From Chryseobacterium camelliae (GTDB lineage: Bacteria > Bacteroidota > Bacteroidia > Flavobacteriales > Weeksellaceae): a stretch of DNA of 64,000 bases. Shown one piece after another: positions 8,296 through 15,629 of this stretch. Location of the stretch: assembly GCF_030818575.1 (NCBI RefSeq), contig NZ_JAUTAL010000001.1, forward strand, positions 1,178,001-1,242,000, written 5' to 3'. How positions within the stretch are numbered: position 1 is the first letter of the stretch; each line of letters opens with the position of its first letter. The notes beneath the pieces are model-generated. The model did no database searches, was not told where the DNA came from, and saw nothing but the letters and a program-made list of their open reading frames with translations. A program made the translations under genes and the position numbers.

Positions 8296-9204
8296 TCAGA
8301 ACTGTTCATCAGTCAGTTCTTTGTTGGCCATACTTCCTGCAATTCCACCTGAGGCAACAGCATAAGAAACAGAACGCATCATGGCTGAGTTATCTCCACA
8401 GGCAAAAACCCCCTTCGCTGTTGTTTTCTGAAAATGATCTACTTTGATATACCCTTGCTCGGTCAGTTCGCAGCCTAGAGAAACAGGAATATCAGAATGT
8501 TGCCGGAACGGAAGAGGTGAATAAACAGCATCAAAACTCATTTTTTTTCCGTCTTTGAAGATTACATTCTTAACATGCCCGTTTTCATGTTCTATTTCTG
8601 TAATTTCATCTTCTATGACCTGAATGTTATGTTTATTCAGCTTTGCAGTTTGTTCAGGAGTAAATTCCGCCGTTCCCCGGGTTAGAATTGTAATTTTATT
8701 TGTCAGGTTATTAACCAGAGAGGTGATGTGAAATGCTTTTTCTCCGTTTGACATGATTGCAGTGTTCTGATCGCGGAATTCATAGCCATGGCAATACGGG
8801 CAATGGATAACGGAAATACCCCAACAGTCTGAAAATCCTTTGATATCAGGCATTGTATCGCTTATACCTGTGGCGAAAATGAGTTTTTCAGACCTAAATA
8901 TCTCGCCGGTTTTAACGGTAATTTCAAAACCCTCCTCGTTTTGCGTTCCTCTCACAGCAAGGCCGTCAAGAAATCGTACTGTGTCATATTTTAAAACTTG
9001 GGCCTTGGCTTGTTCAGTTATTTCGCTGGGCTTCGCTCCGTCATGGGTGATGAAATTATGTGAATGCGGTGTCTGCCGGTTGCATGGCAAACCACTATCG
9101 ATAACCAGAACATCCCGCATGGAACGGCCTAAAGCCATTGCCGATGATAGCCCTGCATAACTTCCGCCAATGATGATTACATCGAATTTTTTGCTGCCTG
9201 TCAT
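8296..9204 (-). CDS. Thioredoxin-reductase-like FAD oxidoreductase
   Basis: This is a 302-residue class II pyridine nucleotide-disulfide oxidoreductase. It has an N-terminal FAD motif VIIIGGSYAGLSSAMALGRS, a redox CPYC in HCPYCHGYEF and a C-terminal FAD segment GVFACGDNS. The NADP-domain GxGxxA motif is not obvious, since the region after CPYC reads IMSNGEKAFHI. It may therefore be a thioredoxin reductase relative with an altered electron donor. A TTG start at 9231 is possible; I prefer the ATG at 9204 just before the FAD strand. It is 101 bases downstream of the Rid lipoprotein gene on the same strand, so the two may form one transcript. Confidence 0.85.
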   Translation of the reverse strand: MTGSKKFDVIIIGGSYAGLSSAMALGRSMRDVLVIDSGLPCNRQTPHSHNFITHDGAKPSEITEQAKAQVLKYDTVRFLDGLAVRGTQNEEGFEITVKTGEIFRSEKLIFATGISDTMPDIKGFSDCWGISVIHCPYCHGYEFRDQNTAIMSNGEKAFHITSLVNNLTNKITILTRGTAEFTPEQTAKLNKHNIQVIEDEITEIEHENGHVKNVIFKDGKKMSFDAVYSPLPFRQHSDIPVSLGCELTEQGYIKVDHFQKTTAKGVFACGDNSAMMRSVSYAVASGGIAGSMANKELTDEQF

Positions 9205-9305
9205 ATTGTTGATTTTTTTTAATGTGGTCAATGGAAAGACAAGGGATAAAAACTATTGACAATCCCATCTTTTTAAGTAGATTCCCGACTGATTAACAGC
9301 CGGAT

Positions 9306-9830
9306 TTATTTTTTATTTATTAATGCTTCTAATTCAATTTCAATCATCGCTTCCGGCATACCGAGTTCTTTAATGCCAATCCAGCTTCCTGTAGGAAAAT
9401 GATTTTTGTAAATTTCCCGTCTGTACGAAGCATTTTTTTGAAGTTCTGTCATACTTGTGGTATACATGTTTTCAAGAATCACGTCATCAAAAGTGCAACC
9501 GTAATGTTGCAAGACTTTATCCAGGTTTTCATAACAATTTTTCATTTGCTGCAGATAATTGCCTTTGGCGGTTGGATTTCCTTTCTCATCAATACTGATT
9601 ACTCCTCCTATTTTTACAATATTGCCAACTCTGACGGCTTGTGTATAACCATATGTTTTTTCCAGTTCGGGATGAAGAAGAAAATACTCCGGCTTTTCTG
9701 TTTTTCCAGTTTTACTGGAAGTTTCACTGGCTTTTTGAGGTTGCTGATAACAACTGAAAAGTATAAAGGTTAACAGAAAGACGAATATGCCTTTAAAAAC
9801 AAGGTTTGTTAAGTGGATGTATTTCTTCAT
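9306..9830 (-). CDS. Lipoprotein with a Rid (YjgF/UK114) domain
   Basis: The 174 residues begin with a lipoprotein signal (LLTFILFSC, lipidated Cys27), then a linker and a Rid-fold domain from about 50 to 172. Visible family blocks are QAVRVGNIVKIGGVIS, MKNCYENLDKVLQHYGCTFDDV and EAMIEIELEAL. Active RidA enzymes carry an Arg in the segment FPxRxxxxV; here it reads FPTGSW, so the Arg is missing and classical imine deaminase activity is unlikely. Envelope location is also unusual for this normally cytosolic family. It is divergent from a Fur-family regulator. Confidence 0.85.
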   Translation of the reverse strand: MKKYIHLTNLVFKGIFVFLLTFILFSCYQQPQKASETSSKTGKTEKPEYFLLHPELEKTYGYTQAVRVGNIVKIGGVISIDEKGNPTAKGNYLQQMKNCYENLDKVLQHYGCTFDDVILENMYTTSMTELQKNASYRREIYKNHFPTGSWIGIKELGMPEAMIEIELEALINKK

Positions 9831-9887
9831 AATTTTAATTTTAAATGGTTTTCACAAAGGTACACAAGTTTTTACTATTGCGACAAA

Positions 9888-9908
9888 TTTGCAATAATTT
9901 ATTGCAAA
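9888..9908. promoter_or_regulatory. 21-base palindrome, candidate Fur-family operator
   Basis: TTTGCAATAA, a central T and TTATTGCAAA form a perfect palindrome in the 115-base divergent spacer between the Rid lipoprotein and the Fur-family gene. Its centre fits the 7-1-7 layout used by many Fur-family proteins. Confidence 0.6.
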
Positions 9909-9917
9909 TAATTTGCA
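9903..9917. promoter_or_regulatory. Second, overlapping 7-1-7 palindrome
   Basis: TGCAAAT-A-ATTTGCA is perfect and overlaps the previous palindrome, with centres 12 bases apart. It is directly followed by TAAATTTG at 9919-9926, an exact -7 box for the regulator gene. A bound protein would cover this promoter, which suggests autoregulation. Confidence 0.6.
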
Positions 9918-9918
9918 T

Positions 9919-9926
9919 TAAATTTG
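9919..9926 (+). promoter_or_regulatory. -7 box of the Fur-family gene
   Basis: TAAATTTG matches TAnnTTTG and lies 19 bases before the start codon, next to the palindromes. Confidence 0.55.
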
Positions 9927-9945
9927 TAGCAGAAGAAGACAAGAA

Positions 9946-10344
9946 ATGAAACGCAGAAATACACCGTCAAAAGAAGCAGTCCTGGATTTATTGATAAAAG
10001 CCGGGAAGGCGATGAGCCGTGACGCTATCGAGGAAAAAATTGATGTCAAAATTGATAGGGCCACTATTTACAGAGTATTAAACCGCTTCTGTGAAGATGG
10101 AGTGATCCATAAAATAGTAGCCGAAGATGGCAAGCAGTATTTTGCTGTCTGTATGAAATGTGATGAGAATAGTTTTACAGACAATCATTTTCATTTCCGC
10201 TGTACCCATTGCCAGACCATAGAATGCCTGCCTGAAGCAGTTCACTTTTCGGTTCCCGATGGCTATCATGTGGAAAGTGTGAATTGTATCCTCACAGGAC
10301 TTTGTAAGCGTTGCTCTATGAAAGATGACAAGACTTTTAAGTAA
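9946..10344 (+). CDS. Fur-family transcriptional regulator
   Basis: This 132-residue metal-dependent repressor has an N-terminal winged helix (AMSRDAIEEKIDVKIDRATIYRVLNRF, about 23-48) and a C-terminal dimerisation and metal domain. Visible metal residues include the His-rich DNHFHFRC, CTHC (about 86-89) and CKRC near the C-terminus, the two CxxC pairs of a structural zinc site. Whether it senses iron, zinc or peroxide cannot be decided from the sequence. Overlapping palindromes in its own promoter suggest autoregulation and control of the divergent Rid lipoprotein and flavoprotein genes. Confidence 0.88.
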   Translation: MKRRNTPSKEAVLDLLIKAGKAMSRDAIEEKIDVKIDRATIYRVLNRFCEDGVIHKIVAEDGKQYFAVCMKCDENSFTDNHFHFRCTHCQTIECLPEAVHFSVPDGYHVESVNCILTGLCKRCSMKDDKTFK

Positions 10345-10521
10345 TGTTTAGTACAATAAGAAGAACAGCAATTAGTTCAGATCATTTACGCTTGTATTTC
10401 TCTGAAGATTCCTGTGGAAATTCTTTTTTGTGAAGCGAAAGAAGATTTTACAGCACGTTTTATTATTTTAAAGTCTTTGTTTTTGTAATTCATTCCCGAA
10501 ATGTGTATTTTCGCACAACCT

Positions 10522-11034
10522 ATGAAAAACATTGTTTTCTTATCCATTCTTCTACTGGCCGGATGCAACCGGAAAGCTGCCGAAACACATCCTCCCGTAG
10601 GAGGAGTCCTGAGCCGCAGCGACCTGGATATTTCCAGGGAAAGGATGAAAAACCTCAATGCCACAGAGAGGACGCAGATCCAGGAATGGATGGCTACTCA
10701 ACCGGTGAAGTTTTATGCCATGCCGCTTAATTACTGGGTGGATGTACAGGATTTCAGCGGAAGAGCGAGAAGGGAAGACAATACGCTGATCTCTTACTCT
10801 TATGATCTCTATGATTTTGACCAGACCAAGATTTATGATCAGCCCATTGAGCGGAGAGAGGCAAAATTCGGACACTTTGATGAACTGAAAGCGGTAGAAA
10901 ATGCTTTGCGGTATATCCATAATGGTGAGGAAGTTACCCTGTTGGTTCCGTCTGCTCTGGCCTACGGTACGTACGGAGATGAGAAGAAAATAGATAACGA
11001 CATTCCCCTGATCATAAAATTAAAAGCATTATAA
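10522..11034 (+). CDS. gldI: GldI-like FKBP-type lipoprotein
   Basis: This 170-residue lipoprotein has lipobox LLLAGC (Cys15). Its C-terminal half has FKBP features (YIHNGEEVTLLVPSALAYGTYG and DIPLIIKLKAL). GldI is a prolyl isomerase lipoprotein of the gliding and type IX secretion apparatus of Flavobacteriia, and length and layout fit that family. A start seven codons upstream exists, but MKNIVFLSILLLAGC is the natural signal peptide. The stop codon directly abuts the next start, so it is co-transcribed with the cyclophilin-FKBP gene. Confidence 0.78.
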   Translation: MKNIVFLSILLLAGCNRKAAETHPPVGGVLSRSDLDISRERMKNLNATERTQIQEWMATQPVKFYAMPLNYWVDVQDFSGRARREDNTLISYSYDLYDFDQTKIYDQPIERREAKFGHFDELKAVENALRYIHNGEEVTLLVPSALAYGTYGDEKKIDNDIPLIIKLKAL

Positions 11035-12150
11035 ATGAAATTGTTTAACAAAAATATAATTCTGGCAGCGGCAAGCGTTTCGCTGATGAGTTGTACACCA
11101 ATTTATAAAAAAATGAACGTAGACAAAGAAACTTACGAAAGTCTTAATGACGGACTCTATGCTAATCTGCAGACGTCCAAAGGAAACATGATTGTAAAGT
11201 TCGAGGATAAAAAAGCTCCGGTTACCGTGGCCAACTTCATCGGTCTTGCTGAGGGTAAAATTGATAATAAGGCAAAGGCGAAAGGTGTTCCTTTCTATGA
11301 CGGAACCATCTTCCACAGGGTGATCAAGGATTTTATGATCCAGGGAGGAGACCCTCAGGGAACCGGGATGGGAGATCCGGGATACAAGTTCGAGGATGAA
11401 AAAAACGACCTGAAGCATACCGGAAAAGGAACGCTTTCCATGGCAAATTCAGGACCTAATACCAACGGGTCACAATTCTTCATTACAGAAGTAGCTACCC
11501 CTTGGCTGGACGGAAGACATACCATCTTCGGTAAAGTTGTAAAAGGAGAAGATGTGATCGACGCGATTGCCAATGTTGAAAAAGGACCTCAGGACAAGCC
11601 TAAAACCGATGTTGTTCTTGAAAAGGTATCCGTATTCAGCAAAGGGGACGAATACAAGAACTATGATCCTGCAAAGACTTTCAATGAAGGAAAAGCAAAA
11701 ATAGCAGAAAACAATAAAGCATATATTGCCAAGGAAGAAGCTGAGAAAAAAAGAAAAGAGGAGGAGTTTAAAGCTAACCAGCTGAAAATGGTGGAAGACC
11801 TGAAGGCTGGAATGCAGAAAACAGAATCCGGACTGTATTATAAGATTACGAAGACCACTTCCGGAAAAGCTCCGAAAGCCGGAGATAATGTATCGGTACA
11901 TTATGCAGGAAAACTGGTTGACGGAACGGAATTCGATTCTTCATTCAAAAGAAATGAGCCGATCGACATCCCGATCGGAATGGGAAGAGTGATCAAAGGC
12001 TGGGACGAAGGAATCCTTTTGCTGAAAGAAGGTGAAACAGCTACTTTATTGATCCCGCCTGCAATGGGCTACGGGGAAAGAGGTGCAGGAGGCGTAATTC
12101 CGCCGAATGCATGGCTGGTGTTTGATGTTGAGCTTGTAAAAGTACATTAA
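11035..12150 (+). CDS. Cyclophilin-FKBP fusion lipoprotein (peptidyl-prolyl isomerase)
   Basis: The 371 residues contain a lipobox SLMSC (Cys20), a cyclophilin domain (about 40-195) with FHRVIKDFMIQGGDP and NTNGSQFFITE, a charged helical linker (KEEAEKKRKEEEFKANQLK, about 232-262) and an FKBP domain (about 275-371) with VHYAGKLVDGTEFDSS and PPAMGYGERGAGGVIPP. Both isomerase domains keep active-site residues. The protein would sit in the envelope, most likely periplasmic side, and probably helps fold secreted or outer-membrane proteins. It starts right after the GldI-like stop codon. Confidence 0.92.
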   Translation: MKLFNKNIILAAASVSLMSCTPIYKKMNVDKETYESLNDGLYANLQTSKGNMIVKFEDKKAPVTVANFIGLAEGKIDNKAKAKGVPFYDGTIFHRVIKDFMIQGGDPQGTGMGDPGYKFEDEKNDLKHTGKGTLSMANSGPNTNGSQFFITEVATPWLDGRHTIFGKVVKGEDVIDAIANVEKGPQDKPKTDVVLEKVSVFSKGDEYKNYDPAKTFNEGKAKIAENNKAYIAKEEAEKKRKEEEFKANQLKMVEDLKAGMQKTESGLYYKITKTTSGKAPKAGDNVSVHYAGKLVDGTEFDSSFKRNEPIDIPIGMGRVIKGWDEGILLLKEGETATLLIPPAMGYGERGAGGVIPPNAWLVFDVELVKVH

Positions 12151-12170
12151 TAGAACTAAAATATAATCTG

Positions 12171-12196
12171 AAAGCCGTCCGTAAGGATGGCTTTTT
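12171..12196 (+). terminator. Terminator of the prolyl isomerase operon
   Basis: Arms AAAGCCGTCC and GGATGGCTTT (one G-T wobble) with loop GTAA, followed by T, 20 bases past the stop. Confidence 0.85.
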
Positions 12197-12341
12197 CGTT
12201 TCCTGAATTATATTTTGTAACGATCTGCCATTAACCTTCGACAGATTTTACATCAAAAGAATATCATTACAATGATCTTAGATTGTTACAGTATTAGCTT
12301 TTGAAAAATTAATATTTTTAAATTATAATATCTCAAACATA

Positions 12342-12917
12342 ATGAAAACCAAAACACTTCTGTTCCTGTTTATCCTGCTATCATTTTCAGTATTTTCCCA
12401 GACGAAGGTGAATCCCGATGAGGCAGCCATAAAAAAATCAGTAACCTATTTTTTTAACTCTATTAAAGCTAAAAATACAAACCAGGCTGTAGGCTATATT
12501 GATCCGAAGTTTTTTACAATTATTCCTAAGGATCAGCTGACACAGATCCTTGAAATGACATATAATAATCCGTTTATGAAGGTTGATATACTGGGCATGC
12601 AGCCGGGAAGCGTTACCAAGCCTGAGCTTATCAACGGATCTTATTATTCCATTGCTGACTATTATTTAAAGCTGAAATGCAATACCGGATCGCTGAACGA
12701 TGAAATGAAGAAGAATATTGCTACCATGTTGGTCAGCAAATACGACAAGAATAATGTAAAGTACCTTCCGGCTGAAGGTTCGTATCTGATTAATGCCTCT
12801 ATGAAAACCTGCGCCATATCTAAGGATAGGAAATCATGGAAACTCGTTTTTGCAGACAAGGAATACCAGTCAAAGCTGTCCAAGATACTGCCCAGGAAAA
12901 TCATTGATAAAATTTAA
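12342..12917 (+). CDS. Exported protein of unknown function
   Basis: I do not recognise this 191-residue protein. It has a clean signal peptide (MKTKTLLFLFILLSFSVFSQ) followed by a helix and a mixed region that resembles small secreted NTF2-like or DUF-type proteins: AAIKKSVTYFFNSIKAKNTNQAVGYIDP is reminiscent of the first helix of the NTF2 fold. That similarity is only a guess. It is monocistronic, ending before the palindrome at 12965. Confidence 0.7.
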   Translation: MKTKTLLFLFILLSFSVFSQTKVNPDEAAIKKSVTYFFNSIKAKNTNQAVGYIDPKFFTIIPKDQLTQILEMTYNNPFMKVDILGMQPGSVTKPELINGSYYSIADYYLKLKCNTGSLNDEMKKNIATMLVSKYDKNNVKYLPAEGSYLINASMKTCAISKDRKSWKLVFADKEYQSKLSKILPRKIIDKI

Positions 12918-12964
12918 CCTTATTTATGATGAGATAATCTTAATCCACAATCCATATCCGTTAA

Positions 12965-12992
12965 AAAGGCTGTCTCGTACGAGACAGCCTTT
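12965..12992. terminator. 28-base perfect palindrome with GGCTGTCTC core
   Basis: AAAGGCTGTCTCGT and ACGAGACAGCCTTT are exact complements. On the minus strand the palindrome ends in a T5 run, and it separates two convergent genes, so it can terminate both. Its core is shared with the element at 8007-8088. Confidence 0.75.
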
Positions 12993-13017
12993 GGTTTGAA
13001 AAACTGAAATTGTAGAG

Positions 13018-13266
13018 TTATGTATTCCTCTCAAATTTTTTTCTGATCTGCATTCTCTTTCTGTTCAGTGAACTGATGAATAGGGCACTGAATCCTCCGT
13101 AAGCCAGCAAAGCTACCAGGTAAACCATCAGGTTATTAAAACTGATGTTGGATACGTATAGTAAAACGGAAAATACCGCAAATACAAATAATAAGGCAAT
13201 ACTCAACATGTGAGTCTGAGTTAAACTTTTTGGTGTGTTGATCGTCATTTCTTTTACATTCTTCAT
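13018..13266 (-). CDS. Small two-helix membrane protein
   Basis: This unrecognised 82-residue protein has a polar N-terminus, two hydrophobic segments (about 20-38 and 46-66) and a strongly basic tail (NRKRMQIRKKFERN), predicting both termini in the cytosol. It resembles other short Bacteroidetes membrane proteins of unknown function. It has no operon partner. Confidence 0.6.
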   Translation of the reverse strand: MKNVKEMTINTPKSLTQTHMLSIALLFVFAVFSVLLYVSNISFNNLMVYLVALLAYGGFSALFISSLNRKRMQIRKKFERNT

Positions 13267-13723
13267 TGTTAATTATTTTAAAAATTAAACTAAAATTTTG
13301 GTGTCTTGATGAGGAGGGTTCTAAAGCCATAGATAGGGTTATTCGGTCTGACTTTATTTTATAATATACCTACTCTCATGGAATAGATATTCCAGAAAGT
13401 TGATTCATGATATAGCAATGTGGTTTTTAAACTCAGAAAACGGCCGTTTAAAACAGCCAGTAATTTTTCAGAGCCTGATACGGAACATCCGTGGTAAGAC
13501 CTTATTTTTCATCATCATAGCTTTGTTTTATTAAGGCATTATGCAGCCATTTCCGTGCCAAATTTCATTAAACCAGAGAATTTTGCCGAAAACAGAGGTG
13601 AAAATGATGATTATACGGTATCTGATCGGTATCTGATCGCAGATCTGAATTCTTAATATAAAAGCCCGCTGAACATCAGCGGGCATGTATGGATAATTCG
13701 ATACACCTGTATCTTTTATTTTG
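13267..13723. other. 457-base spacer
   Basis: No convincing gene is present. It contains a short direct repeat GGTATCTGATC in two adjacent copies (about 13618-13639) and the minus-strand terminator at 13660-13684. Short open frames here run through the terminator and look random. Confidence 0.55.
13660..13684 (-). terminator. Terminator of the M28 peptidase operon
   Basis: Arms GCCCGCTGA and TCAGCGGGC with loop ACA. On the minus strand the stem is followed by TTTTATATT, 39 bases past the stop. Confidence 0.85.
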
Positions 13724-15082
13724 TCACCAATTCTTATCAATCATATAGATCAGCTGGGTCATGGTTACTGCCCCAAGCAAAAGCTCTCTCCGGTTAACTT
13801 TATCAAACGTATCTTCTTCCGTATGGTGAATATCAAAATAACGCTGGGAATCCGGAACCAGTTCGGCAGTCGGGACGCCCATATCGTGAAGCGGATAAAG
13901 ATCGGTTCCCGAAAACCTTCCCTCAAAATTATATACTCCATACGGGAAGAAAAGGTTCGCCCAGCTTTTGATCTGATTGATCTTCTGTGCGTCCATTTCC
14001 ATGGAAATTCCCCGCGGCGCAAATCCTCCTGCATCCGATTCTATAGCGAAAAGATGCTTTTCGTTGTTTTCTTTTGCTGCTTTACCGTATGCTATTCCGC
14101 CTTTTACGCCATTTTCCTCGTTAGCAAAACATACCACCCGAATAGTATGCCGGTTGTTGATGCCCAGTTTTTTGAATGTCCTGAGGATTTCTATGCTTTG
14201 TACGATTCCTGCACCGTCATCATGAGCGCCTTCACCCACATCCCATGAATCTAAATGTCCTCCTGCTACAATAACTTCATGGTCCTGATGGCCCGTAATT
14301 TCACCAATTACGGAGTGCGAAAGCTTTTCCCCTTTCATGCCGCAGTGGGAGTTCAGTTTGAGGGTTATTTTCTGGCTTTTCAGCAGCTCTGCAAGCTCAT
14401 CTGCTGCTGCAGTACCAATTGCTACGGCAGGAATTTTAGGATACTGTTCGTCATAACGCATGCCTCCTGTATGCGGTACATTATCAAAAGCTGAGGAAAG
14501 AGAGCGGATCACGGCAAATTTTCCGCCTTTCTTTGCGGTAAGAGAAGCAGCATTGACCCTGTACTTTGCCGCATCGCTATAGCCTCTGAAAGTTTCCACG
14601 AAAGACTGACTGAACGGATAATTGAAGAAGACAACTTTACCCTTTACCTGATCTGCCGGAAGTTTCTCATATTCTTCCAATGAATGCACCATGACTACTT
14701 CTCCTGAAATATCTTTACCTCCGGTACCTTCAGAATTCCCTAATGATAGCATTTTTATGGGTTTCCACTTGCCATCTCTGGTTCGGATCTGTAAAGACTC
14801 CTTTCCCCTTTCCCATACAGGGATCATGACTTCCTGCAGCCAGACTTTATCAGCACCGGCTTCCCGGAGCTCTTTTGCTGCCCATTGTACTGCTTTTTCA
14901 TACGATGCTGAACCGCTGAGGCGATGGCCTATATTTTGGGTCAGATCCCTTAATTCGGTATAGGCTTTTCCGTTATTCAGGATTTCGGTGGAAATTTTAG
15001 CAAACTGCAGGGAATCTTCATTTTGCTGGCCGTAAGCCATCATACTGCTGATGAGCACAGCAGTGCATAGTATATTCTTCAT
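13724..15082 (-). CDS. M28 family zinc peptidase (exported)
   Basis: The protein is a 452-residue carboxypeptidase Q or aminopeptidase-like M28 enzyme with a signal peptide ending near AYGQ. All dinuclear zinc motifs are present: GGHLDSWD (H276, D278), AHDDGAG (D288), NEENG with general base E322 and ligand E323, ESDAGGF (D350) and DIHHTEED (H419 or H420). It should cleave peptides in the periplasm or outside the cell. A small protein gene and a second M28 paralog lie immediately upstream on the same strand. Confidence 0.93.
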   Translation of the reverse strand: MKNILCTAVLISSMMAYGQQNEDSLQFAKISTEILNNGKAYTELRDLTQNIGHRLSGSASYEKAVQWAAKELREAGADKVWLQEVMIPVWERGKESLQIRTRDGKWKPIKMLSLGNSEGTGGKDISGEVVMVHSLEEYEKLPADQVKGKVVFFNYPFSQSFVETFRGYSDAAKYRVNAASLTAKKGGKFAVIRSLSSAFDNVPHTGGMRYDEQYPKIPAVAIGTAAADELAELLKSQKITLKLNSHCGMKGEKLSHSVIGEITGHQDHEVIVAGGHLDSWDVGEGAHDDGAGIVQSIEILRTFKKLGINNRHTIRVVCFANEENGVKGGIAYGKAAKENNEKHLFAIESDAGGFAPRGISMEMDAQKINQIKSWANLFFPYGVYNFEGRFSGTDLYPLHDMGVPTAELVPDSQRYFDIHHTEEDTFDKVNRRELLLGAVTMTQLIYMIDKNW

Positions 15083-15115
15083 GATCTGTCATGCATAATT
15101 ATTGTTGTTCCTGTT

Positions 15116-15571
15116 TTAATATTTAATTTCGACATCAAGCTGCCTGCCTTCTGCCGCTGCTTTTTCATCCATTGAAGCACCCAGCACCATTCCTATGGTC
15201 ATTCCTATCGGAAGTCCTATACCGAGAAATGCCATATTGCCCAATAAAAACCCGAAGGCGATTCCGATTGGCACTCCGAATGTTGCCAGACCCGCCGCCA
15301 GCCACATATTACGGTAATAATTTTTAGGAACCAGCTTATATTCTTTTTCAAGCATTTTTAGGATGCCAGTCTGTTTGTCCTTTAAGAGTTTTGATAAGGC
15401 TTTATCCTTTAAAGAAGTGGAATTCATTGCTTCTACCTGCTTATTAATAGTATCTTTGGTCTGATCGGATATTTCTTTCTTTTCAAGTTCATTCAGTAAG
15501 GCCTGCAATTGCTGATACAGCATTTCAGATCTCTTATCTGTTAAAAGTCCGGGATCAAGCCGGAGTGTCAT
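15116..15571 (-). CDS. Hypothetical glycine-rich membrane protein between two M28 genes
   Basis: This 151-residue protein has a coiled, charged N-terminal half (TDKRSEMLYQQLQALLNELE) and a C-terminal pair of glycine-rich hydrophobic segments (about 92-112 and 114-134), then an acidic end. I know no function. A longer frame to 15646 is open, but it overlaps the upstream M28 gene and adds no plausible sequence, so I start at MTLRLDPG. Placement between two M28 paralogs with short spacers suggests one transcript. Confidence 0.7.
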   Translation of the reverse strand: MTLRLDPGLLTDKRSEMLYQQLQALLNELEKKEISDQTKDTINKQVEAMNSTSLKDKALSKLLKDKQTGILKMLEKEYKLVPKNYYRNMWLAAGLATFGVPIGIAFGFLLGNMAFLGIGLPIGMTIGMVLGASMDEKAAAEGRQLDVEIKY

Positions 15572-15629
15572 TATTTTTTTTATCTGATTTGGTTTTATGT
15601 ACAATATTTCAAATTTCTGAAGTAGTTGT

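Noticed and set aside
10386..10664. A 92-codon minus-strand frame before the GldI-like gene
   Set aside because: It overlaps the GldI-like signal peptide and coding region on the other strand and has no family features.
13531..13740. A 69-codon frame in the spacer left of the M28 genes
   Set aside because: It runs through the M28 terminator stem and into the M28 gene and looks random.
13721..14248. A 175-codon frame antisense to the M28 peptidase gene
   Set aside because: It is a mirror of the catalytic region of the M28 gene; similar mirror frames occur opposite the second paralog at 15729-16331.
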